From assembly GCF_023534745.1 (NCBI RefSeq), contig NZ_JAMHJQ010000010.1, forward strand, positions 186,001 to 250,000: 64,000 nucleotides of DNA. The letters run 5' to 3'. Positions 24,938 through 32,174 of the stretch are shown piece after piece. Origin of the DNA: Streptomyces sp. 35G-GA-8 (GTDB lineage: Bacteria; Actinomycetota; Actinomycetes; Streptomycetales; Streptomycetaceae). A program made the position numbers and the translations under genes. Below the pieces are notes generated by a model. The model was given only the letters and a program-made list of their open reading frames with translations, ran no database searches and had not been told where the DNA came from. Numbering within the stretch: the stretch's first letter is position 1; each line of letters begins with the position of its first letter.

Positions 24938-24997
24938 CTTGTGTCGTACCGGGGTTGCTTGTGTCGTGCCGGGGTTGTTCGTGCCGTACCGGGGGTG
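24938..24997. repeat. three tandem 20-bp repeats
   Basis: CTTGTGTCGTACCGGGGTTG at 24938-24957, one mismatch at 24958-24977, and a more diverged copy at 24978-24997. They fill the gap between the Liv fusion gene and the acyl-CoA dehydrogenase. Confidence 0.9.
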
Positions 24998-25018
24998 TGA
25001 GGAGGGCAGCACCGGACC

Positions 25019-27520
25019 TCAGCCCTGCGCGGCGGCCACGGGAGCGTCGTCCTGCCCGTCGAAGTAGGCACGTTCGGCTCGGGCGAGGAACATCGGGTCG
25101 GCGGGCTCGCCGCTGACGGCGATGCCACCCTCGTGCAGCACGACGACCTCGTGGCAGGCGGACGCGGCGCGGCCGAGCGACTGCTCCAGCAGGACGACGG
25201 TCATGCCTTCGCGGGCGAGCAGGCCGAGGCGGGCGTACACCTCGTCGACCATCGCCGGGGACAGGCCGAGCGCCGGTTCATCGACGATCAGCAGGCCGGG
25301 CCGCGCCATCAGGGCCCGGGCGATCGCGAGGATCTGCTGCTCGCCTCCGGAGAGTCCGGCGGCGGGCATGCCCATCCGCTCGCGGAGCCGCGGCGGCAGC
25401 CACTCGGCGGTCTCCGTGAGCCGCGCCCGCAGCTCCGCTCCCCTGACGCCCGCGGCGTACGCGGCGACCTCCAGGTTCTCCCGCAGGGACAGCGTCTTGA
25501 ACAGGGCGCGGCCTTCGGGCACCAGCGCGCTACTCAGGTCTCCCCTCATCGCGCGCCGGCCCCGGGTGGGCGAGAGCGTACCGTGCAGGATCCGGCCCAG
25601 TGTGCTCTTGCCCGCGCCGTTGGCGCCGACGACGCCGACCACGCTGCCCCGGGGAATGGTGAGGTCGACCCCACGCAGAGCGGTGATCCCGCCGTAGGCG
25701 TGGTCCACACCGTGGAGTTCCACCGCAGCGCCCTCGCCACCGTCCCGGCACGGGAGTTCGCCCCGCATTCCGCTCTCGCCCAGGTAGGAGGAGCGCACCA
25801 GGGGATCGTCCAGGATCTCGCCGGGCTCGCCCTCGCCGATCGGGCGGCCGAAGTCGAGGGCGACCACCCGGTGGGCGACGGCGAACAGGTCGTCGAGGAC
25901 ATGGTCGATGATCACAACAGCGGTGCCGCGCTCCTGCTGCCGTACGATCTGGCGCGCGAGCAGGGTGCGTTCACTGGCGTCGAGTCCGCCGAACGGCTCG
26001 TCCAGGATGAGCAGTTCGGGCTCCTCGGCGAGCGCCCTCGCCAGGTCCAGACGCTTGTGCAGGCCGAACGGCAGCTCGTCCGGGTAGCGGTCCGCGACGT
26101 GCGCGAGGCCCACGCTGTCCAGCAACTCGACGGCTCTGGCCCGGTTGCGCGCGGTGATACGGCGACGGGTGCACAGCACGTTCTCCAGGACTGTCAGCTC
26201 GCCGAACGTCTCCGCGTGCTGGAAGGTGCGCCCGATACCGAGCCTGCGACGGGCGGTGGCGCGGGTCTTCAGCAGGAGCCTGCCGTCGTACCGGGCGCTG
26301 CCCGCCACCCGTCCGCCGCCGACGAGCCCGGACAACACGTTGAGCAGTGTTGTCTTGCCGGCGCCGTTGGGCCCGATGATCGCGAGGGTCTCACCGGCCC
26401 GTACGGACATCGAAGCGCCTTCGAGTGCCCTGAGGCCGCCGAAGGTGACCGCCACCTCGTCAAGTCGCAGCAGCTCGGGTGCTGTTGCCGCGGGCGCGGG
26501 CACGGACCGCGGGGCCTCTTCGGGCGGCGCCGCCTGAGTCGGGGGCTGCTGGGCGGAGGGCCGCCGCGACCGGCGGGCAAGCCGCCCGAGGAAGGGCACC
26601 ACTCCGCCCGGCAGGAACAGCAGCGCGCCGATGAGCACAACCCCTTGGAGGACGGGCTGCGCCACACCGACGCTCTCGGCCGCTGTGGGCGCCCAGGTCA
26701 GGTACGCGCCACCGACGACCGCGCCCAGCACCTTCCCCGCGCCGCCGAGCACGCACGCGGCGATCAGCGAGATCGCCAGTGCCAGCGAGAACGGGTCCGG
26801 GCTGACGAACCCGACGACCAGGGCCAGCAGCACACCGGCCAGCGCGGCGAACGCGGCACTCACCGCGAAGGCAAGGGCCGACTGGGCCTCCGGCGCGATG
26901 CCGATCGAACGGGCGGCCATCGGATGGGACTTGGCCGCGACCAGCCTCATCCGCAAGGCGCTGGGACGGGCCAGCGCGGCCACCGCGAGCGCGACCCCGG
27001 CCACGCCCACCGCGATGTACTGCGCCTGTGTACCGGCGCCGGCCAGTGTGCCGAGGCCCAGTGCGCTGTCCAGCCTCTCCATCGCGATGCCCTGGTCACC
27101 GCCGGTCACGCTGGTCCACTGGCCCATCACCTCCAGCGACACCATGGTGAACGCGAGCGTCAGCAGAGCCACGTACAGCATCGAGAACCGGGCGCCCGCG
27201 GACCCCAGAAACGCCCCCAGGGCGGCGCCGCATCCGGTCGCCCCGAGCACCACGACCTCCAACGACCAGCCGTGCGTACTCCCGTACGCCGCGAAGTAGG
27301 CGCCCAGGGCGAAGAGCGCGGGATGCGCGATCGACCAGATACCGGCCCACCCGGCGAGCAGATTGACCGAGAGGACGAGGACGGTGTACACGGCCGCGAG
27401 CCCCACGGAGTACGCCTGGTACGGAGGAATGACCCCGGCGTTCAGTACGACGATGAGCAGGGCCGCGGCGAGTGGCCCGAGTGCCGCCTTGGCGAGGTTG
27501 GTACGGCTGACGACAGACAT
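25019..27520 (-). CDS. fused branched-chain-type ABC transporter: LivM permease + LivG ATPase + LivF ATPase
   Basis: 833 aa, where most bacteria have three proteins. Residues 1-315 are a LivM-like permease with about ten membrane segments, then a Pro/Ala linker (315-350). ATPase 1 has Walker A GPNGAGKTT (383-391), an unusual signature LPFGLHKRLDLARAL and Walker B LLILDEP (503-509). ATPase 2 has Walker A GANGAGKST (632-640), signature LSGGEQQ (723-729) and Walker B LLIVDEP. It works with LivH 12 bp upstream and the binding protein at 12194, importing the substrate of this cluster. ATG 27520. Confidence 0.93.
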   Translation of the reverse strand: MSVVSRTNLAKAALGPLAAALLIVVLNAGVIPPYQAYSVGLAAVYTVLVLSVNLLAGWAGIWSIAHPALFALGAYFAAYGSTHGWSLEVVVLGATGCGAALGAFLGSAGARFSMLYVALLTLAFTMVSLEVMGQWTSVTGGDQGIAMERLDSALGLGTLAGAGTQAQYIAVGVAGVALAVAALARPSALRMRLVAAKSHPMAARSIGIAPEAQSALAFAVSAAFAALAGVLLALVVGFVSPDPFSLALAISLIAACVLGGAGKVLGAVVGGAYLTWAPTAAESVGVAQPVLQGVVLIGALLFLPGGVVPFLGRLARRSRRPSAQQPPTQAAPPEEAPRSVPAPAATAPELLRLDEVAVTFGGLRALEGASMSVRAGETLAIIGPNGAGKTTLLNVLSGLVGGGRVAGSARYDGRLLLKTRATARRRLGIGRTFQHAETFGELTVLENVLCTRRRITARNRARAVELLDSVGLAHVADRYPDELPFGLHKRLDLARALAEEPELLILDEPFGGLDASERTLLARQIVRQQERGTAVVIIDHVLDDLFAVAHRVVALDFGRPIGEGEPGEILDDPLVRSSYLGESGMRGELPCRDGGEGAAVELHGVDHAYGGITALRGVDLTIPRGSVVGVVGANGAGKSTLGRILHGTLSPTRGRRAMRGDLSSALVPEGRALFKTLSLRENLEVAAYAAGVRGAELRARLTETAEWLPPRLRERMGMPAAGLSGGEQQILAIARALMARPGLLIVDEPALGLSPAMVDEVYARLGLLAREGMTVVLLEQSLGRAASACHEVVVLHEGGIAVSGEPADPMFLARAERAYFDGQDDAPVAAAQG

Positions 27521-27531
27521 GGACCGCTCCC

Positions 27532-28401
27532 TCAGACCCGCTGGAACGTGCGTACGCCGAAGAGCCCCTGGGGGCGGATCAGCAGCACGAGGATGGTGAA
27601 CGAGAACACAAAGCTGTCGCGGTAGCCGGCCGAGACGTAGCTCGCGGCCAGGTTGTCCAGCACGCCGACCGTGAGCCCGCCGATGACCGCGCCGTACATG
27701 CTGGTCAGGCCACCGAGGAAGATCCCGGCGAAGGCGCGGAACAGCGGTGCGCTGAGCACTGTCGGCACCAGTCCGGCCCGCGGCGCGTAGAGGAAGGCGG
27801 CGAGCGCGGCGAGACCGAGCCCGAGCGCCCAGGCGATCCGGGCGATGCGCTGCGAACCGAGTCCGAGGATCTGAGCGGTGTCGGCGGACTCCGCGACGGC
27901 GCGCATGGCGGAGCCGATGGTCGTGCGCCCGAAGAGATACGCCACCAACGCCATGGCCACGGCCGCGACCGCGATGGTCAGCAGACTCTGCGTGGGGATC
28001 GCCGAGTCCCCGAGCGAGACGGATCCCTCCACCAGACTGGGGAAGAGCCGAGGCTGGTCGTCCCAGATCGTGCTGATGACACTCTCGGCGATGAGCGAGA
28101 CGCCCATGGTCATGACGAGCGCGGAGAGCAGCTCTCCCTGCGCGAGCCGTCTGATCACCGTCTCACGGGCGACCAGGCCGGTCGCCGCGGTCACGACGAT
28201 CGCGGCCACCGCGGTCAGCAGCAGCGGCACGCCGCTGTCGTACAGCGTCAGCGCGGCGTACAGCCCCACGGTCGCCAAACTGGCGAGCGCGAAGTTGACC
28301 ACGTCCGTCGCCCGAAAAATGATCACCAGCCCGAGGCCCATCAGGCCGTACACCGCGCCGCTGGCGAGACCACTCACCAGGACGAGCAGGAACTGATCCA
28401 C
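27532..28401 (-). CDS. branched-chain-type ABC transporter permease (LivH)
   Basis: 289 aa, standard LivH length. DQFLLVLVSGLASGAVYGLMGLGLVIIFRATDVVNFA-like start (seen as GLASGAVYGLMGLGLVIIF and RATDVVNFALAS), then about eight membrane segments; ends LIRPQGLFGVRTF. GTG 28401 is chosen because GAGGAG lies 9 nt upstream and the 63-bp extension to 28464 has no support. The stop lies 11 bp before the LivM-G-F fusion, so they form one operon, preceded by operator S5 at 28472. Confidence 0.93.
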   Translation of the reverse strand: MDQFLLVLVSGLASGAVYGLMGLGLVIIFRATDVVNFALASLATVGLYAALTLYDSGVPLLLTAVAAIVVTAATGLVARETVIRRLAQGELLSALVMTMGVSLIAESVISTIWDDQPRLFPSLVEGSVSLGDSAIPTQSLLTIAVAAVAMALVAYLFGRTTIGSAMRAVAESADTAQILGLGSQRIARIAWALGLGLAALAAFLYAPRAGLVPTVLSAPLFRAFAGIFLGGLTSMYGAVIGGLTVGVLDNLAASYVSAGYRDSFVFSFTILVLLIRPQGLFGVRTFQRV

Positions 28402-28471
28402 GTCGACCGTCTCCTCGCGCCGGGCGCCCGCACGCCCCGGCATCTCAGCGTCGCCCGAGCGCATTGCAAAC

Positions 28472-28484
28472 TGAACTCAATTCG
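28472..28484. promoter_or_regulatory. regulon operator S5
   Basis: TGAACTCAATTCG, 70 bp upstream of the LivH start. One of six members of the TGAACT-S-AnTTCA set. Confidence 0.65.
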
Positions 28485-28579
28485 TGAACGGTAAGCATCG
28501 GGTCCCGGGCGGGCAATACCCCTGCACGAGTTGATTGGGCGGGGCAGGCGGGAACGGCCGGCCGGGGCCCGGCCCAAGC

Positions 28580-28617
28580 CCCCGCCCCAAGCTCCCGCGC
28601 CGAGGCTCGGGGCGGGG
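28580..28617 (-). terminator. hairpin terminator after the SDR at 28635
   Basis: CCCCGCCCC (28580-28588) pairs with GGGGCGGGG (28609-28617) across a 20-nt loop that itself has AGC/GCT pairing. It starts 17 bp past the SDR stop on the minus strand and separates it from the LivH promoter region. Confidence 0.6.
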
Positions 28618-28634
28618 CCGTTGGGCAGGCCCGC

Positions 28635-29435
28635 TCAGGCCGTGAAACGACCGCCGTTGGCGAGCAGCACCGCGCCGACCAGGTTCGCCGCGGCGTCGCT
28701 CGCCAGGAACAGGGCGATGTCGGCGATCTCCTCGGGTGTCGCGTACCCGCGCACCCGCGGATCGGCGAAGCCGGCGCGCAGCGCCTCGGGTGTACGTGCC
28801 GCCATCCCCGTCCGCGTCGGACCGGGCGCGACCACGTTCACCCTGATCCCGGACGCGATGGCCTCCTTGGCCACGGCCTGGCTCAGCGCGTGCACCCCCG
28901 CCTTGGAGGCGGCGTAATGGGGATAGCCGGCCGGTGTGTCGAAGGCCGAGGAGGAGCCGATGACGACGATGACACCCGCCCCGGCCGGGCGCATCGCCCG
29001 AACCCCGGCGCGCAGCACATGGAACGTGCCGTCCAGGTTGACCCGCATCATGCGCCGCCAGGCCGCGTCGGTGAGCCTGTCGGTCACCCCGGGCGGTCGG
29101 CCCGCGACCAGCGCGTCCGCGATCCACTGCTTGACCTGCGGGTCGTCGACCCCGGCGGCGTGCACCAGGATGTCGAGCCGGCCGTACTCCCGCAGTACGT
29201 CCTCGACGGCGCCGTCGACCTCGGCCGCGTCCGCCACGTCGAGTGCGACCGCCCGGCCGGCGGGCAGCCTTTCCGCGACGGCCGCGACGGCCTCGCGGTT
29301 CACGTCGGCCAGCACAACCGCTCGCACCCCGTCGGCGGCCAGTTGCCCGGCGACTGCCGCACCCATGCCCGAGCCGGCTCCTGTCACCATCGCGATCCTG
29401 CCTTCGAACCGGCCCGGTCGCGCGTCCCCGCTCAT
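28635..29435 (-). CDS. SDR family oxidoreductase
   Basis: 266 aa classical SDR. NAD(P) loop VTGAGSGMGAAV near residue 18; active site IGSSSAFD then HYAASKAG (YxxxK); long insert between residues ~100 and 130 (PQVKQWIADALVAGRPPGV). Ends NLVGAVLLANGGRFTA. ATG 29435 has GAAGGGG upstream. It is divergent from the zinc alcohol dehydrogenase at 29542 with operator S6 in between, so the pair is controlled together. Confidence 0.9.
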   Translation of the reverse strand: MSGDARPGRFEGRIAMVTGAGSGMGAAVAGQLAADGVRAVVLADVNREAVAAVAERLPAGRAVALDVADAAEVDGAVEDVLREYGRLDILVHAAGVDDPQVKQWIADALVAGRPPGVTDRLTDAAWRRMMRVNLDGTFHVLRAGVRAMRPAGAGVIVVIGSSSAFDTPAGYPHYAASKAGVHALSQAVAKEAIASGIRVNVVAPGPTRTGMAARTPEALRAGFADPRVRGYATPEEIADIALFLASDAAANLVGAVLLANGGRFTA

Positions 29436-29475
29436 CCTGTACACCCCTTCTTCCTTCTTCCGCGACTCCTGATAC

Positions 29476-29488
29476 TGAACTGACTTCG
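29476..29488. promoter_or_regulatory. regulon operator S6 (bidirectional)
   Basis: TGAACTGACTTCG, 40 bp upstream of the SDR start and 53 bp upstream of the alcohol dehydrogenase GTG, so placed to control both divergent genes. Confidence 0.63.
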
Positions 29489-29541
29489 TCTCTGTTATCG
29501 TCGCCGTCGTCGTCGAATTGACAAGACCTTGGACGGTGGGT

Positions 29542-30579
29542 GTGAAGGCGGTGCGGCTGACGGCATGGGGACGGGAACCGACGCTCGCCGAAGTCGAGCG
29601 GCCGGTCCCCCGCGAGGCCGAGGTGCTGGTACGGGTGGAAGCCTCCGGACTCTGTCATTCCGATCTGCATGTCGTCGACGCGGCTCCGGGCGCGCTCCCC
29701 TACCGGCCGCCGTTCACCCTCGGCCACGAGGTGGCCGGGCACGTCGCGGCCCTCGGTCCCGACGCGACCGGGCCGACGGTGGGCGAACGCGTCGCGCTCT
29801 ACGGTCCCTGGGGCTGCGGGGTCTGCGCCCGCTGTGCCTCCGGCCAGGACAACTACTGCGACCGGCGCGGCGGCCTCGGGTGGCACGGGGCCGGCCTCGG
29901 CAGGGACGGCGGGATGGCCGAGTACGTCCTCGTACCGTCCGTCCGCCATCTCGTGCCGATCGGCGACCTGGCGGCCCGGCAGGCGGCACCGCTCACCGAC
30001 GCGGGCCTGACCTCCTACCATGCCATCGCGGGACTGCGGCACGCGCTCGGCGAGGGCACCAACGCGGCGGTCATCGGCATCGGCGGGCTCGGCCACCTGG
30101 CGGTCCAGATCCTGCGCGCGACCACCCCGAGCCGGGTCCTCGCGGTCGACATCCGCGAGGAGGCCCTGGCCCTCGGGCACCGGTCAGGCGCGCATGTCGG
30201 CACCCTCCTACGGGCGGACACCGCCCGTACGCTGAAGGCGCGAACCGGAGGCGCGGGGGTGGACGCCGTGCTCGACTTCGTCGGCAACCGCGCGACACTG
30301 GAACTCGCCGTCGACATCCTGCGCCCTGGTGGAGAACTCGCGCTGGTCGGCAGCGGCGGCGGTCAATTGACGGTACGCAAGCCGGGGTTCCTTCCCCCGG
30401 GCTTCCGGCTCTCCCTGCCTTTCTGGGGCACCCGGCCCGAACTCACCGAGGTCATCGCGCTGGCACGCTCAGGGACACTCGACGTCGCGACGGAGGAGCA
30501 TCCGCTGTCCGCGGCGCCGGAGATCTTCGGTCGCCTGCGAGCGGGCCGGGTACACGGGCGGGCCGTGCTGGACTGCTAG
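29542..30579 (+). CDS. zinc-dependent alcohol dehydrogenase (MDR)
   Basis: 345 aa from GTG 29542 (GTG 29536 is in frame too). Catalytic zinc: SGLCHSDLHV (Cys38) and GHEVAGH (about 61-67); structural zinc lobe CGVCARCASGQDNYC; NAD loop VIGIGGLGHLAV, typical of class-P/rhodococcal alcohol dehydrogenases for small or aryl alcohols. Divergent from the SDR with operator S6 between, so it is part of the regulon. The gene's TAG stop is the first three bases of the left inverted repeat of a MITE-like element; the original C-terminus could have been longer or changed by insertion. Confidence 0.9.
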   Translation: MKAVRLTAWGREPTLAEVERPVPREAEVLVRVEASGLCHSDLHVVDAAPGALPYRPPFTLGHEVAGHVAALGPDATGPTVGERVALYGPWGCGVCARCASGQDNYCDRRGGLGWHGAGLGRDGGMAEYVLVPSVRHLVPIGDLAARQAAPLTDAGLTSYHAIAGLRHALGEGTNAAVIGIGGLGHLAVQILRATTPSRVLAVDIREEALALGHRSGAHVGTLLRADTARTLKARTGGAGVDAVLDFVGNRATLELAVDILRPGGELALVGSGGGQLTVRKPGFLPPGFRLSLPFWGTRPELTEVIALARSGTLDVATEEHPLSAAPEIFGRLRAGRVHGRAVLDC

Positions 30580-30754
30580 GGCGTGTCTTCAAAGTAGCGC
30601 CGTCCGCCCGCAGGGCGGGCCTGGCGGCGTCCGGTGCGTGCGATCGCAAGGCGGAGGGTCTCCCCAGTACTGGACGTACTGGGGTGATCCGACAACGCGG
30701 CGAGCGTGCGTGCCGGGCGTCGCCAGGCAGGCGGGACTTCGAAGACACGACCTA
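30577..30754. mobile_element. MITE-like element 1
   Basis: 178 bp bounded by TAGGGCGTGTCTTC at 30577-30590 and its imperfect complement GAAGACACGACCTA at 30741-30754, with TA at both tips. No coding capacity. It shares internal sequence (CCGACAACGCGGCGAG, then GTCGC) with the next element. The first three bases are the stop codon of the alcohol dehydrogenase. TA ends suggest mobilisation by an IS630/Tc1-type transposase (inference). Confidence 0.75.
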
Positions 30755-30872
30755 GGGCCTGTCCGGCGGATCTTCGTGGATCAGCCCGCGGCGTACTTGG
30801 GCGACTCCGACAACGCGGCGAGGCGCGGTGCCAGGCGTCGCGGGCCCGCGAAGATCCACCGGACAGGCCCTA
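30753..30872. mobile_element. MITE-like element 2
   Basis: 120 bp bounded by TAGGGCCTGTCCGGCGGATC at the left and its near complement GATCCACCGGACAGGCCCTA at the right (30853-30872), the arms continuing inward (TTCG/CGAA). It shares the TA at 30753-30754 with element 1 and has no open frame. The internal CCGACAACGCGGCGAG stretch matches element 1, so both belong to one family. Confidence 0.78.
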
Positions 30873-30995
30873 ACCCTCGCGCGGCCGACCGTGTGGCGTG
30901 TGCGGCAGGCGTGGTGAGAGTTGTGGGCGGGACAGGAATCCGAGCCGCCGGTGTGGCTGTTTCCCGCGCAGTGGCGGCGGTGATACCTCACTATC

Positions 30996-31886
30996 GTGAC
31001 CACCATGGCAGCGGACGACACACCCCAGAGCACTCAGACCGCCCCTACATCCGGAGAAGTCGGCGCCTCGTACGACGAGTTCGGCGACCTTTACGGAATG
31101 ATCCTCGGCGACTCCGCCATCCACATCGGTATGTGGACGCCCCCCGGCGGACCCGCCCGCGCCTCCACGCTCCTCGATCTGGCCAACCTCGCCATGGACC
31201 GCCAGACCGACCATTACATCGACGCGCTGGACCTCGGCCCGGGGGACCACCTCCTCGATATCGGCTGCGGCACCGGCGGCCCCGCCGTGCGCCTCGCGCG
31301 CTCGACCGGCGCCCGGGTCACCGGAATCACCGTCAGCCACTCCCAGATCCCGCTGTGCGAGACACGGGCCCAGGAGGCGGGACTGCGCGACCGGGTCGCC
31401 TTCGTCCACGGCGATGCCATGGACCTGGGCGAGGAACACACCGACGCGTCGTACGACGCGGCCTGGGCCATCGACTCCTTCCCCCACATGTCCGACCGCC
31501 TCGCCGCACTGCGCCACGCCTGGCGGGTGCTGCGCCCCGGCGGACAGCTGCTGTTCACCGAGTTCACCCGCCGCGGCGAGCCCAGCCCCGAGCACCTCGC
31601 CGTCTACCGCGCGGTGTGGACCTCACCACCGCCGCAGACCCCGGCCACGCTGCTGGAACGGACGGCGCGGGCCGGATTCGAGCTCGTACGGCTGGAGGAC
31701 CACACCCACAACGTCATGGTGAGCGGCCAGCTCATGGACGTCCTCTACCGCGACCACCACGAGGAGATCCTGGAACGTTACGGAGCCCACACCACCGCGC
31801 AGATGGACGCCGCGATGCCGCTACTGCGCGAGTTCGTCAACGACCACCTCGGCTACTACGTCTTCCTGCTCCGCAAACCGCGGTGA
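30996..31886 (+). CDS. class I SAM-dependent methyltransferase
   Basis: 296 aa from GTG 30996 (ATG 31005 is an alternative with no better ribosome site). SAM-binding motif I is HLLDIGCGTGGPAVRLA; the acidic end of beta-2 and motif II (AIDSFPHM) and motif III (RVLRPGGQLLFTEF) are present. It resembles UbiE/erythromycin-3''-O-methyltransferase-like enzymes acting on small metabolites. It stands alone behind the MITE-like elements; the region 30873-30995 has no further feature. Substrate unknown. Confidence 0.86.
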   Translation: MTTMAADDTPQSTQTAPTSGEVGASYDEFGDLYGMILGDSAIHIGMWTPPGGPARASTLLDLANLAMDRQTDHYIDALDLGPGDHLLDIGCGTGGPAVRLARSTGARVTGITVSHSQIPLCETRAQEAGLRDRVAFVHGDAMDLGEEHTDASYDAAWAIDSFPHMSDRLAALRHAWRVLRPGGQLLFTEFTRRGEPSPEHLAVYRAVWTSPPPQTPATLLERTARAGFELVRLEDHTHNVMVSGQLMDVLYRDHHEEILERYGAHTTAQMDAAMPLLREFVNDHLGYYVFLLRKPR

Positions 31887-32099
31887 GACAGCGCGCCGGC
31901 GGACCGGTCGGCGCCACCACCAGGGTGGGTGCGGACGCCTTCGCCAGGTCGGTCCGGACGTCGACGCGGGACCTCAGGTCGAAGTCGGGCGGCGGCCGGC
32001 GGCGGTGGCGGCCCCTACGAAGGCATATGTGATCTTGGGCGGCACGCTGCCGCCATCCGACCGGATCGCTGCCGACCGGCGGTCGGCGAGGGCCCAGTT

Positions 32100-32115
32100 T
32101 CAGAGGGTTCTCAGA
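32100..32115. promoter_or_regulatory. possible response-regulator binding site (11-bp spaced TCAGA repeats)
   Basis: TCAGA at 32100-32104 and again at 32111-32115, one helical turn apart, about 60 bp upstream of the ferric-reductase-like start. Direct repeats at 11 bp are typical of OmpR-family boxes. Otherwise the 288-bp gap 31887-32174 shows nothing clear. Confidence 0.3.
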
Positions 32116-32174
32116 AGTTCGGCTGTGAGGCTGGCCGCCCGTCAGCGGAAGCGACCGCCATCCGGAGGATCACC

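Noticed and set aside
25133-27625. An 830-codon plus-strand frame opposite the Liv fusion
   Set aside because: Mirror of the real gene, with low-complexity Arg/Gln/Gly composition and no recognisable domain.
30577-30872. A tRNA or small RNA gene suggested by the strong inverted repeats
   Set aside because: Terminal TA dinucleotides, shared inner sequence and two tandem copies indicate mobile elements; no cloverleaf is present.
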